This document shows, piece by piece, positions 33,797 to 45,600 of a stretch of DNA of 64,000 bases; position 1 is the first letter of the stretch; every line of letters starts with the position of its first letter. Source of the stretch: Dicyema japonicum (Eukaryota; Dicyemida; Rhombozoa; Dicyemidae); contig RDEW01000043.1 in the NCBI GenBank assembly GCA_011109175.1, positions 392,746-456,745 on the forward strand, read 5' to 3'. Both the position numbers and the translations under genes were made by a program. The notes under the pieces are model-generated. The model was given only the letters and a program-made list of their open reading frames with translations, was not told the origin of the DNA and did no database searches.

Positions 33797-35165
33797 TTAA
33801 AGTATTAATTCCTTTAAGATGTTATAAGCACTTAATCTAGTCATAGGACGTGACAAATCATGACTAGTTAACTTCTTCCAACTCTGGCGATTCTTTGCCT
33901 CCTCTCGCAGCCTGTTGTGGTCTTCCCCGTCCTTGAGGCGTCTTCCGATTTCCCTAAGATCTTCAAGGACGGTCGGTAGAGTCGGCCTTGGTCGACCACG
34001 GAAACGCGGAAAGATTAGAACATAGTAATCTTCCATGGCCACGAGGGTGCCCAGATCCAGACGAAGTATGTGTCCAAACAGCATCCATCTTGCTTCCAGG
34101 ATCTCACACTAAATCCCTGTGCTTCTCGTTCTCTTATAAAGAATGTCAGACGGCAGTCTGGAGTGGTTCCAGGAAGAAAGGGTATGCCGAAGCTGATTTT
34201 CAAGTTCTTGTCTTTTGCAGTCTCAAATGCCCGCATTATACAGGAGTATTGGTTTCACAAGTGCATTGTGCAAGCGGGTTCTTGTATCCACATCGAACTG
34301 TTCACGGGCATCCAGGTTTTTTTGATTTTGTGCAGTGCGGCGTTTGCTATAGTTTTTCTTCTAGTTGTATCTTCTCTGTCACCGAGAAGGAGCCTAGCTT
34401 ATTGGTTTTACGCCAATATTCCTCTGTCCGTCATCTGGGGATGCTATTGTGCTAGTCCCCATCAAGGAGCATCTCCAGGTACACAAGGGCTTCCTTAAGA
34501 TAGATGACGAAAAAAATATGGGGTAGTGGATCTCCTTGGGGGTGTTCACTATTGTCTCGAATCGTCTTGAGCAAGTTCCCCTGATTCTTACATTCAGGTA
34601 CATGTCCGAAGGAGTGTTTTCAAAGGAGCCTTCAAGGACTTGTGATAATTTCCACCAAGGTCACTCTGAACCTTTGGACCATTGCTCACCTCCACTTCTA
34701 GCTCCATGGTCGATCCGCCCTTACGGAAACCGGTATGCCAAGACGACAGATATGAGTCTGCCGGTTCTGTACATTCCGTTTAAGATACGAGCTATACTTT
34801 GATGCAGTTTTTGTGTTCTGTATTTGAAAAATTCGCCATTAAAACCGTCGGGCACGGATTCTTTTCATTTTTCAATTTTGAGCTGGCTACCTGTACTTCT
34901 TGTGGAGTTATTTCTTCTTAAAGTTCGCTTCCTTCTGGAACACTCCCAATGCTTCCTTGATTGTTCGATTTGAATAAATTTTCGAAGTGGTTAACGATAA
35001 GCTCCACCACTTCTAATTTATCCACAATTTGTCTCCCTTGCAAAGTTACTGGCTGTTTTAGTACTTTTCCTCTAATTTGTCTAACGACCTCATAGAACCT
35101 TCCATTGTCCTCCAGGCTTTCAATTACTTTAATCTGGTCGATTATCTTATTCTTTGTTCTCAGGT
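33797..35165 (-). pseudogene. RTE-like LINE, linker, RT and tail
   Basis: Minus-strand order: KVIESLEDNGRFYEVVRQI and EEITPQEVQVASSKLKN (34880-35130), GFRKGGSTMELEVEVSN (about 34700), EHPQGDPLPHIFFVIYLKEA (about 34540), then the tail with EARWMLFGHILRLDLG and RFRGRPRPTLP..LEDLREIG (33880-34100). The YADD box is lost in a deletion or frameshift region. It is 5'-truncated and lacks the endonuclease. Confidence 0.8.
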
Positions 35166-35344
35166 TTTTCTTATTTTTGTTTTAATATGTCGCGCGCTAT
35201 GAGCACATATGCGTGGAGCGCACATAAAAACTTTTTTTCTAATAAACCCAAACCTTTAAAAATTTCAAAAATAAATTTAAACAATTTTAAGTCTTTTTGG
35301 TCGACTTTTGAAGTCGATCTTTCAAATTGACAATTTATCTAGTA

Positions 35345-35600
35345 TTATGCCGTCATGGAAGAACTGAATCTTTTCAAAGGACGTCCAAGAAGTTGTCTTC
35401 CCAGGACACTTATGGAGGATTATGCTGTGATTGGGGGCCGATTGATGGATGCAGACGATCTGGACGAAATCAGGAGGCGAGTACCACTACGAAAGGGATG
35501 GAGAATGCTAACGACAAGAATAGTCGAAAAAACATGGCACAAGCGAAATCATAAACAGTGGTTACTGGTAATGCGGATGTGCTTTAACCAACTATAAATC
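35345..35600 (+). pseudogene. RTE-like LINE tail fragment
   Basis: The plus strand encodes NLFKGRPRSCLPRTLMED, then DADDLDEIRRRVPLRKGW: the conserved tail of the RTE-like family. The ORF of 80 codons is open but starts inside the motif, so this is a 5'-truncated scrap in opposite orientation to its left neighbour. Confidence 0.75.
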
Positions 35601-35931
35601 TCTTGTCCACACTTGTTTTCCATTTTTTGTAAAGGCAATCTTCGAATACACGTCAATGTAAGTAACCACGCGTACAAATCATTATTTAAGTCTAAAAATT
35701 AAAATGAGAAAATACCTTAAGTCAGAGGTTGTCAAACGGTGTGCCGCGAGACAATTTCTAGTGTGCCGCCTGCCAAATACAAATTTGAATAAATTTATAT
35801 ACATTTTTTGACCTAATTAATTTAAAAAGATAAACAAATTAAAATACTTACTAAAATTAAAATAATCATTTTTTATTATATATTAATGAAATTTACATTG
35901 GTTAACCATTATTTATTAATTTTTTAATAAC

Positions 35932-36680
35932 GTGCGCATCAACGTGCTAATGGGTAAATCAGTTTGTCGTTCTTATAAAAATTCTTATTTGTCATTTGGA
36001 TTTATATGGAAAGATAAAAATGAACTACCTCAATGTCTAATTTGCATGGAAGTCTTGGCAAATGATGCTATGGTTCTTAGCAAACTAAAGAGACATTTTA
36101 CTTCCAAGCATTTGGACTATTCCGAAAAATCTGTGGATTATTTTATCCATTTGAAAAAACAACACAAGTATTATTCAGTTTTTACTATGAATCGTAGATC
36201 TAGTCAAATGATGTTCAGTGAAACTTTTGTAAACACAGAGGAATCATTGAAATGTTCATACCTGATTTCAGAATTGATAGCAAAACAACTAAAACCTCGC
36301 ACTATTGGCGAAAACTTGATAATCCCTACTTGTCGTATTATTGCTCGGACTATGTTTGGTCATAAACATGAACAAAAAATATTGAAGATACCTTTGTCAG
36401 AAAATACTGTTTCTCGTCGGATTTGTGCTTTGTCGGAGAATATTGAAAATAATGTCTCATTTTCTATTAAAGAAACTAGGTTTTCATTCTGCGGCACTTG
36501 GCATCGGACAGGAGGGGATGGGAAAGGATTGTTCAGACGCGGCACGAATAGAATTATAGTTTATATGATTCTATGTAGTTGCTTATAATAATAATAGGTT
36601 TTCATTACAACTTGAAGAATCCACGGATATTTTTCCTAATACGAATGGTTTATTTTTTATTTTTTTTATAATAAGGATAT
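35932..36680 (+). pseudogene. hAT transposase of the ZBED5/FAM200 type, truncated
   Basis: BED-type zinc finger: CLICMEVL then LKRHFTSKHLD (36030-36110). It continues YLISELIAKQLKPRTIGENL, IIPTCRIIARTMFGH and IPLSENTVSRRICALSENIE (36260-36450), the conserved run of this family. The frame is then lost in an inserted ~120 bp, with the motif FSLQLEESTDI resuming at about 36600. A later fragment, PLFMSESQQLSVKEIVE (about 36812), follows. The catalytic core and dimerisation domain are missing. Confidence 0.85.
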
Positions 36681-36929
36681 AATGGTGAATCGATAAAGGG
36701 ACTGATTAATGAACATTTAATAATTTTGGAAAACAAATTGGATGCTTATTTTCTAGACTTAGAAATTGAAAAATTCGATTGGGTTATTTTTTTAAATATT
36801 TTTTAGATACGAAATCCTTTGTTTATGTCAGAATCACAACAATTATCTGTTAAAGAAATTGTAGAACTTATTGCACTGTTTATTAAAATTAATGATGACG
36901 GAGTTAGACATTGGAGAATTCTGGATATA

Positions 36930-37294
36930 TATTCGAAACATATATCCCAGCTCGGGGAAAATGCTTTATTTGGGATGCTGCCTGTACTGACAACTTTTCC
37001 CAGTCGAAACTTTTGAGGTCGGCAATGAAAGCGGGAGAGGCCGCCCGTTTATATGAAAACTCAAAAATAAAGAAATACAGCAGCCTCCTAAACCGTTTCC
37101 ATGTACAGCCAGTGGTCGTCGAGACGAACGGAGTCTTTGGCCCCAAGACGGTCTCTTTCCTTAGAGCACTTGGGTGTCTATTGACCAAAGCCTCGAGGGA
37201 GCGTCGGGGAACCGAGTGGCTTTTCCAAAGGATATCCCTGGCAGTAGTCAGAGGTAACAGCCACTCGATCATATCCTCTGGACTCAGTAATTAA
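36930..37294 (+). pseudogene. RLE-type LINE C-terminus captured inside the hAT
   Basis: About 118 codons are open to a TAA stop at 37292: FIWDAACTDNFSQSKLLRSA, KIKKYSSLLNRFHVQPVVVE, then FGPKTVSFLRALGCLL, LFQRISLAVVRGNSHSIISS. These align with WDATCIDTFS through RGNSFAIHAA at the end of the element at 20480-23093. The left half of the endonuclease motif (RPDG) is absent. The fragment lies wholly between the hAT ends, in the same strand sense as the transposase. Confidence 0.85.
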
Positions 37295-37463
37295 CTACTC
37301 GTGATTAAGATTTTATTTTTTTTATTAATAAAAATTTGTGCATTAAATTACCAATTTTTGTACTTAGTTTTACACATCTTAAAATTTTATTTTTTTAATG
37401 TGTGCCGTGGATTATTTTTTTTACGATTAGTGTGCCGCGAGAATTATTTTTTGAAAAGCTCTG

Positions 37464-37827
37464 CCTTAAGTCAATAAGATCGACTTGACACAGTTCATTT
37501 GGATAATCTCACACGTATCCTGATTGTCTTAAAATCAAAAAAAATCGGCAAATGTCAGTTTTCACCACATTCTTATTATATTGCGTTTAATAACAAAGAT
37601 TATTTCTCGGCATTAATTTTCCAAAATATTTTGTCTACAGTGTACTTCCAATGCAATTCTAGTGCTAGCAAAATCATTTGTGCCCCATTGTCTAACGTGA
37701 TGATAAGTTTGTGATTATTAGATGGATCTCGTGAATACAATGATTCATCCAGTAATATAAATAGTTCAGCTTTTTTTTAACGATTCTTTGCCTTCTAAAC
37801 GATCGTTGTTGCATAGATCATTATTAA
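37464..37827. other. No recognised feature
   Basis: AT-rich spacer after the hAT target duplication; short ORFs only. Confidence 0.45.
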
Positions 37828-37945
37828 CCTAGGATACAGCGAGAAAGAAGTTAACAGTAAGTCCATCCAGTTTCCACTGTTACAGAAACAGAGTCTTTTG
37901 AACGTCACAAAATCCATACAGAACCACCATAAAAAGTAAAAGACG
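37828..37945 (+). repeat. Dispersed repeat R1, short copy
   Basis: GGATACAGCGAGAAAGAAGTTA, CCATCCAGTTTCCACTGTT and AAAAGTAAAAGACGTCCA match 48620-48750 and the reverse strand of 58640-58780. This copy stops at GACGTCC, directly against the second 290-bp repeat copy. Confidence 0.75.
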
Positions 37946-38235
37946 TCCAGTCAGGATCTCGGGATTAGTTAGTTTGGTTTACAGTTGGTCTTTGGAATAA
38001 TTTCATTTCTTAGGCTCTCTCAATTTACGGTTATTCGATTATAGTAAGTTTAGAAAAATATTAGGGAAAAGAATACAGGAAAGAGGGAAAAGTTACTATC
38101 TAAATTAAGTGATCCCGATGTCAGTGCATCTCCCTCTGTTCTGGCTTTGTCTGGAATCTATAAGAGTGTCCAAATGGGTTTGTGTTCAAATTTACGAGCA
38201 TACTCCTGTAAGCAAGAATCTCCTCTTCAAGCCTC
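37945..38235 (+). repeat. Dispersed ~290-bp repeat, copy 2
   Basis: Partner of 27180-27475 (see there). It begins AGTCAGGATCTCGGGATTAG and ends CAAGAATCTCCTCTTCAA. Small indels separate the copies. Confidence 0.8.
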
Positions 38236-39039
38236 ATTTGTTAAGAACATCATATTGGATTATATATTCTTGGAATATTATTAATATTTTGAACAGTGTG
38301 GACGACAGTGAACCATGAACCATCGTGAAATTTTTATTAGTAACAAAAAATTAGGAGTTTCGTGGACGACAGTAAGAAGTCATGTATTTACCCCCAGTCC
38401 CGGTTTTCTTTGATCAGGCAACATTGAACCTAATTCTATACAAAAATAGCAATCAGAAGTTAACGACCATCATGGCTCACTACGCAAAGATCAGCTGCCT
38501 TCTTCAATGTAGGAGACCATTTCAAAAGATCCCAGAACTTACCAATATCCCACGACCTCCAATTAAACAAATTGTCGCTAACTTTATAAACTCGAATGGA
38601 CAATCTCCCAGCGGTCTTATTCTCATCATACCTTTATTATTGTAGACACTGCATGTTAGTCTGGTATAAGGTCAGCAAAATTAGCTCTTCATGTCTCTTC
38701 CTTGAAGATTAGGTAGCAGAATTCTGATTTGTCTGGAACTTTTGTTGGTTTGGACCCATGCGTATCAGTTGGGTATTTTTTCAGTAGGAACGACTTTCTT
38801 GGTTAGCTAGCAGAATACTAATTTTCCTGGAACTTTTGTTGCTTTGGACCGATACAGTGAGGACTAATAGACTTCTTATTAACGGCATCTTTGTTCTCTT
38901 CCACCAAAAAGATAAGTTTTCAAGATTATTTTGAAACCGAAATCGAAAACACTACATTCAAACAGGAATTAGGAGTTAGTTTAAGGGGTTATTAACGAGT
39001 CCGCCTATGCGGTCTGGACACTTCCTACGGACCCCATCT
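38236..39039. other. No recognised feature
   Basis: Contains an 87-codon plus-strand ORF (38382-38645) without a known motif and two copies of a short phrase (TTTTGTTG.TTTGGACC around 38740 and 38840). It may include the 3' end of the LINE that starts at 39040 on the minus strand. Confidence 0.4.
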
Positions 39040-41800
39040 CAATTTAGCTTAGTCCAAGCGTCGAATCTGATTAATCCTCGGTTCCACAATGTACTTGACT
39101 GAGGGGAGAATCCTGTCCTCTTCTGTAATCAGGACATCATGCAGCTTTTTCCCCAAAACTAACTTTATTGCTGACCTTCTCGAATTTTCTAGAATTAACA
39201 TTATTCTTTCCTTTTGTCGAAAGAAATACCATGCTTCACATCCGTATACTAACTCTGGTAGAATAATCTTCATGAAGATAAACAAGAAGGTCTCCAAGCT
39301 AACGGACAATTTGCTTGTACAGAGAATCGCTTTTAACGCCTTCTTCTTTCTTTGTCTAATATCCTCCATGAAAGAACCTTCCCCATCGATCCCGAGGTAG
39401 CGGAATGTACTTCGGAATACCAAGTGAGTAGGGCTGCGCATGATGTCTCCGTAGGCGACCAACCCTCAAGTAGCTGGACTTCTCAGTAGAGAGTCTCATC
39501 CCTCTCTTGGAGCACAAATCCTGCACTTGATCAATGAATAACTTGATTCTTTCTTTTGATAATGTTGACTTCCCAGACGTATCCGTAATCAGAATATCGT
39601 CTGCGTATATCATCAGTTTGGTGTTCATATCCGGCGGAATTGGGAAGTCTGACAAAAGCACATTGACAGAAACGGGCTCAAGACAGAGTCCTGTGGAACG
39701 CCCCTCTTCAACAGAATATTTTTTGACATATTTGCTCCAATAAGTTCTCTGGAATTCGGTCCTGTCAGGAAGTCCTTTATCCATATGAAAAGTTTCTTTT
39801 GGATGTTAGCAGCCACTAGCCTTGATAGGAGGGTTTCGTGACACACGATATCGAAAGCCTTGGACAGGTCCAAACACACCAGGTTGACTTGCCTCTTGAA
39901 TTCCAGACCTCTCAGTACCATCGAATGCACGTGGTGGATACAATCCGTGCAGGATTTCCCAGGTCTAAAGCCACATTGTTCCGCGAGGAAAAAACAGCTC
40001 TCTTCCATGTGTTCGTTGAGTCTCTTTAAGATGATTCCCTAAGGAATCTTGAAGATAGAGAAAATTAGGCTGATTGCCTACAGTTAAGGGGGTCTTTCCC
40101 CGACTTTCCTGGTTTAAGTATCATCCTGACAATAGAGGTTTTCCAGCGTTTTGGGATATATCCATGATCAATGCTTGCGTTGAATAAGTTCTTCATCACG
40201 AGCAGCAGATCCTCTAGGCTTCCTTGAACAATCTCATGCTAATATGGTCATGTCCAGGGCGTAAGCTTTTCATGTTCAAATGGCAATCACAACATTTCCT
40301 GTCGTTATCTTTAAATCAATATCTTTGAGATGGTCCGGAAAATAGGTAAAAAGTTCTTGTGAAGCTCCCAGCTCTTCCCTCGCGATCAGCTCCATTGGGT
40401 TGATTCCCTGGATACGGTCTAGTTGCTTCTTAAAGATATCTGGGACTTCTTCCGTAGAACATGATCCACCTTCTGGCTTGGTCAAAGAGATTCTCATATC
40501 ATTTCTTTTTTGGCCAGTTATTCTTTTGTAGATCTTACAGAACGAGGGGTCTTTGGTGTTTACTTTCTTGCCTCGACTCTCCAACATTGTTCTTGAGTCA
40601 GTCTTGTTTCCTCTTCAATGGCTTTTTTGATTAACTTCACTTGGCCGGTTAATGTAATCCGGTCCATCCAATCGACACATCTTCTGAGTTTGTTCTTCAG
40701 TCGGTTTCTTTCATTAATCATAGATAATGTAGAAGAAGAGAAATTGATGCTCTTCCTATGAATAGGACCAGAGAATCTCCTCCTTGTTTAAAATGATAAG
40801 TATCTCTCCATCATAATTGAAAAATCTCTGTCTATGTTGTCAATATCACTTTTAGAATAAGGTCCAGCCTTCCAGTTTTTGAGGAGCCATAACCTGTGAA
40901 CACTGACTCCGTAGTATCCGGAGCCAGGTTCAGTGTCATTTCTTTAGGGATGTGGTCGCTCCTGATGTCCCACATGATCATCGGTCTCCCCACATAAATG
41001 TAGAGTAGTAGTGACAGGAGGAACACACCAAGCAAATCTCCACCGTGATGCGAGAAGTGATTTGGCTCCTCCTACATCATGATCTCAAAGCCAGTCTTAT
41101 CACTCGATTTTCTTAGGCTGATTCTATCCTTGTTGGTCCCAAGGCATCCATATTTAATGTTCTTCGCATTTAGATCTCCCATTAAGACAGACATATCGCT
41201 TCCTGTGTATAATTTTTCAATTTCTGTGGAGCACCTTCTGAGGTCCTTTGAGTACATCCCTCCAACGTGTATCCAACACTCACAACAGCGCTCCTCGACG
41301 GAAACAAATTCACAATCTGTATTCATAATAACTTTTGGCTCACGTATCTGTAGAACATCACTGTAGACAATGTGGTTCCAGTACCAGCCTCTGCACCTTC
41401 TACCCATGGTATTTCTATAGAATTATATCCCTGTAGTATTGTAGTGTTGGTCTTCTTCACCTTGGTCTCGTTGACCACCAGGATGTCAATCTTAGTGGAC
41501 GACAGGAGTAGTGCCAGGTCATGACGGCTCTTCCTCAGAAATCGGGCGTTCACCAGCACTATCATCAGGTTTCTTTTCAATTTTCTTTAGGTGGCCCGGG
41601 CTCTTCATGGCCAGGTCCACCATTCTTCGTAAATCCACCCCGAGTATACCGCTTAGTTCTTTTAGTCTTGATGTTAATTCCTCCAGTTCTTTTGCGATTC
41701 TACCTGGTATCTTTCCTCTGGGTAGCCAGGCCGATTCTCGTGGATGAAGAGCTGGTTCATTCATGTTAATCGGCTCCTCCGACCTTGCCAATTATTTTTT
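39040..41800 (-). pseudogene. Jockey-like LINE, near full length, frame-broken
   Basis: Read on the minus strand from a small ORF1 (41791-41519) into an APE endonuclease: LVNARFLRKSRHDLALLL and VVNETKVKKTNT (41440-41570), LMGDLNAKN (about 41170), WDIRSDHIPKE (about 40960). Linker with PSFCKIYKRITGQKRND (about 40540). RT: EQCGFRPGKSCTDCIHH, LVCLDLSKAFDIV, GVPQDSVLSPFL (39690-39990), and KLMIYADDILITD with YADD (about 39600). Thumb: FRYLGIDGEGSF, ILPELVYGCEAWYF (39250-39400). There are about seven frame breaks. It is the most complete APE-type LINE of the window. Confidence 0.85.
41519..41791 (-). CDS. Small ORF1 of the Jockey-like LINE, 90 aa
   Basis: Starts MARSEEPINMNEP and has a Leu-rich, likely coiled-coil stretch ELEELTSRLKELSGIL, then DLRRMVDLAMKSPGHLKK and an acidic end. 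It overlaps the start of the endonuclease frame by about 60 bases (ORF2 begins near 41580 in another frame). No zinc knuckle is present, unlike the gag-like ORF at 47312-48264. Role inferred from position: an RNA-binding or multimerising ORF1 product. Confidence 0.5.
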   Translation of the reverse strand: MARSEEPINMNEPALHPRESAWLPRGKIPGRIAKELEELTSRLKELSGILGVDLRRMVDLAMKSPGHLKKIEKKPDDSAGERPISEEEPS

Positions 41801-41886
41801 TGGGACTGGTGGTTCCACTTTGTTGGTTATTTTTATTTTTATTTAACCCAAGAACACCAATAGTTAATTTAATTGTATTAAACTAA

Positions 41887-42510
41887 TTAGGTAATCCCGG
41901 CCGCCTCCATCAGGTCTCTCATCTTTTTCCGGTGGACCTTCCGAGATCCAACACAGCTTCTCTGAGGACGGGAGGGTTTTGAAAGAAATACAAGAGGGGT
42001 GATGTAAAGTCTTCTAGTAAGACCCAATCCATTAGAGCATTGTAGGAAGTTGGATTTTCGGCACAGAGCGGCGAATCCCTTCCCATTTTGTCCGATAAGG
42101 TCTTCCAGAGAGGTGGGTGTGAGACTGACTGTTCTCACGAGCTTGCCGATAGTTGTAGCTGATAGGGACTGAATATCACTGATTTTCTGTTTGTTCGTCC
42201 AGGATAGGTTGATTCCCCAAGACGCACAGGCGTAGCTGATAGATGGCTCAATGAATTGTTTATGTAGTAGTTTCAATGCTGGGAAAGGGGTTCTGATGCC
42301 ACCAAAAATAGATTTGATCAAACCAAGCTTTCTTGAGCAGGTTCCGGAAATATATTCGACATGAGGGGAGAAGGTCATGTGCGTGTCAAAGGCGACTCCT
42401 AAGATTTTCAATTTCTTCGTAAAAGGTATTTTAGTTTGGTTGATAAATAAATCAACGGTCATTCTTCCAAGACGTTTGTCTGAGGTAAATAGGGATGTGG
42501 AGGACTTACC
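41887..42510 (-). pseudogene. Jockey-like LINE, RT thumb and C-terminus (3' part of a split copy)
   Basis: An open frame of over 200 codons: KSSTSLFTSDKRLGRMTV, KLKILGVAFDTHMTFSPHV, then LLHKQFIEPSISYACASWG, and a basic C-terminus ending EAAGIT. It breaks off at 42511, where the hAT nest begins. The matching gag-like 5' part lies beyond the nest at 47312-48264, so the two are probably halves of one element that also lost its middle. It is followed after ~95 bp by the ORF1 of the next LINE (41791), a head-to-tail arrangement. Confidence 0.8.
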
Positions 42511-42613
42511 TAGGGCAACCAAAGTCAACAAAGTCAACTTGAGTTCTTTGTTTAATTATAGTGTTAAAATGCTATTGATCAAATTATTTTAATAAAAATG
42601 TTTATGTAAAAAG

Positions 42614-45600
42614 CAGGGTTGTTAGATTTAAATCATTAGATTTTAATCAACAAAAAAATCAATAATTTAAATCATTAAAAATCATAAAAAATCATTTAAA
42701 TTTTTTTAATGTCTGGACGAAAGCGTGATGCCTTGTGGGTTCACTTCGATAAACGTTTTATTCCTGGAAAGACCGGGAGTCGAGCCAGATGCCGTAATTG
42801 CGGGAAGGAGGTACAAGGTCTCGTATCTAGAATGAGACAGCATCATTTGTTATGAAAACTAATATTGATATCCCTGAAAATCTGTCGAAACCTGAAAGTG
42901 ATTTGATCAGAGAATTCCTCCCAAGGACGAGGGACCAGTCTTTAATCATTTTCGTTACTACGACGACTTCATCGAAGAAAAATATGATATGCATCTCTCT
43001 AGATACATATATTCCAGTAACACTCTTTTTGCTGCTGTAGAACATCCGGAATTTGTCAAATTCGTCCAAATGCCTCTTCCTGGGTATCGTTTACCCTCTC
43101 GTCATCAAATTAATGGTCCATTGCTCGATCGTGTGTACGACCAAATACATGAAGACTGTTGGCAAAGACTCCAGGACAAGACAGTGTCTATGATGTTGAA
43201 CAGGTGGAGTAACATTCATAACGAACCTGTTATTTGTGTGTCAGTTGTAACATCGGATGGAGAAAGCTATCTAATTGATACTGTGGACACTTCTGGATAT
43301 AGCCACACCGCGGAGTATCTTCAATCTGTTGCTTTGGTCCAGGGGTTCTCAACCTTTTTAGATCAAGGGCCAAATCGATAATTAAGAGTATTTTTGCGGG
43401 CCGCACAAAAAAATATTTTATTTGATTAAAGAAAAAAGGCTTTATTACGTAATAAGAGAATGAATGTGAGACTTGATTTTGCTTGGCGTCTACTATTTTA
43501 TCGAAACGAGGAGTAAAGTTCGAAGACGATGTACATAAAAGTTGAATTATCAGTCAATCGATTTCGATACTTACTTTTTATTCGCGTAAGTTTACATTAA
43601 AGAGCTTCACATGGATACGTTGATCCGAAGACTGATGCATTTTTTTGAGCATTATCGTCCAAGTTCGGATATTTCCATTGTGGAATTCGACTCCAAAAAT
43701 CCAATAGTTCACTTGACTTAAATAGCGCGGTAAGTTGTAAATCTGCCTGCATTTCAATTAGCTCCAGCTGATATACATATGGAGCGGTTGCAGCATCTGT
43801 TTCCATAGGTGACGAAATATTTTCATAATAGGTAGAGCTTCTTTAAAATCATTAAAACGTGTTTCGAATTCATCGATTAAGTCACTAATAACAGAGGTAT
43901 ATTTTTCATATGATCCATCTTCCCTGTGGTTGGAAAGTATTGGAAAATGAATGGTAACTCTACTTGCAATTTGTATTTTGAAAAGGTGTAGTTTTTCGAT
44001 AAATGCAAAAACCAGTCCGTATAATTCATGACATAGTTTGTTCTTACCCTGCAGATCTGTGGCAATTGAAAACATTTTTGAAAGATCCAAATGTGCCTTT
44101 TCAAGGCAATCACGAAATTCACGGAATATATCAGCTCTTTTAGTAGAACCATGAAAGTTGCGTAGCGTGAGAAATTCTTCATAAATTTTGAAGTCAGGCA
44201 TGACACCTCGAATAAACACAGCCATTCGTTCTGTATCACTAATATCTTGTGAGTAGAATAGTGTACGAAAAAGTTGGATTCAGTGAGTAGCTGGCATTGA
44301 ATATCGTCAGATATTCTCTCAATTCTCAGAGTAACTGTATCGTTGCTTAGCTGTAAGTTTATAACATTTTTTTAATTTCTGAAGAACAACATTTTTCAGT
44401 AAATATGAATAGCTTGCTTAAATTCTCTATCTGAATACGGCTTCATATTTTTTGCAAGTAGATGACAAATTTTGAAAGAAGCTATTGTAGCGGATCTTGA
44501 TGACATGGACTGTTTAAACAAAGTGGTTTGTAGTTTGCGATTTGATTTCATAGATAGAAATTTGATTTTTCTTGATTCACCTTGAAATGAATCATATTCT
44601 GAAGAATGTTTCATATAATACCTCTCGACATTATATAACTTAAGACATCGTATAACAAAATGACAAATCAGGCAATGTGCTTTGCCATTTTCTTCAAAAA
44701 CGAAAAATTGTTCCTCCCATTCGTGGTTAAATGCACGATTTTCTTGAATTATTTTTCTACTTCTTTTAACACGATTCCAGGCATTACAAGCAAAATTAAT
44801 TAAAATTTAATACAAAAAATATTTAATTTAAAAACAATAGTTAAAATATGTAAAAATTTTTTAACCATAAAAAGTTTATTGTACGAAACAAACAGAAAGA
44901 AAAAGCACAGTTAAAATCCGGCTGCATTATGTAAAATATGTAATATTTTTTTTATAATTTTAAGCGGGCCGCACCAAAATCCTGGAGGGCCGCCGTTGAG
45001 AATCCCTGCTTTAGTCTCTGCAAAGTCCGTCGAGCAACGGTTTGGATGTAAAATCGGGAGTCTTGTAACGGACAATGCTGCCAACATGACTAAAATGAGG
45101 CGGATAATGATGCAAGATGACGATGAAATTATCACATATGGTTGCTCGGCACATTATCTCAACCTTCTCTTAAAGAATGTCGAAGTAGCTGACGTTAAAG
45201 AAACCATCGTAAGAATAAATAAATACTTTCGAAACGTCCATCTTCCAGCGGCATGGTACAATTCTGCTGGAGAAAAAATACTTGTTCTTCCGATTGATGT
45301 TCGCTGGAACACTTTATCAGATTGTTTTCAATCTTATCTGGATAATTGGTATATAATTTTGAGAATTTGTGAAAAACACAGATCGAATATTGATGCAGAG
45401 ATTGCTTCTAAAGTACAAAATATTTGCCTAAAACGACGCGTCTAAGAATATTTGCGGCTGATTAAACCAATTGCTGTCGCTTTACACAAAATTCAAAATG
45501 ATTCTACGACGATTAGTCATGCTGTAAAAATTTGGAAAGAACTTGAACAGACTTATAGTGACTATGAATGTACGACTAATTTAGAAAAAGTGAAAACTCG

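Larger units (their letters stand above)
35723..37463 (+). mobile_element. hAT transposon with 8-bp target duplication
   Basis: Ends: CAGAGGTTGTCAAACG at the left and, on the other strand, CAGAGCTTTTCAAAAA at the right. Both are followed by GTGTGCCGCG blocks in subterminal positions. A perfect 8-bp duplication CCTTAAGT flanks it (35715-35722 and 37464-37471). Size 1741 bp. It contains a ZBED5/FAM200-type transposase fragment and, in place of the transposase C-terminus, a piece of an RLE-type LINE. Confidence 0.9.

Noticed and set aside
41511-41769. Plus-strand ORFs of 78-82 codons
   Set aside because: Antisense to ORF1 and endonuclease start of the Jockey-like LINE.
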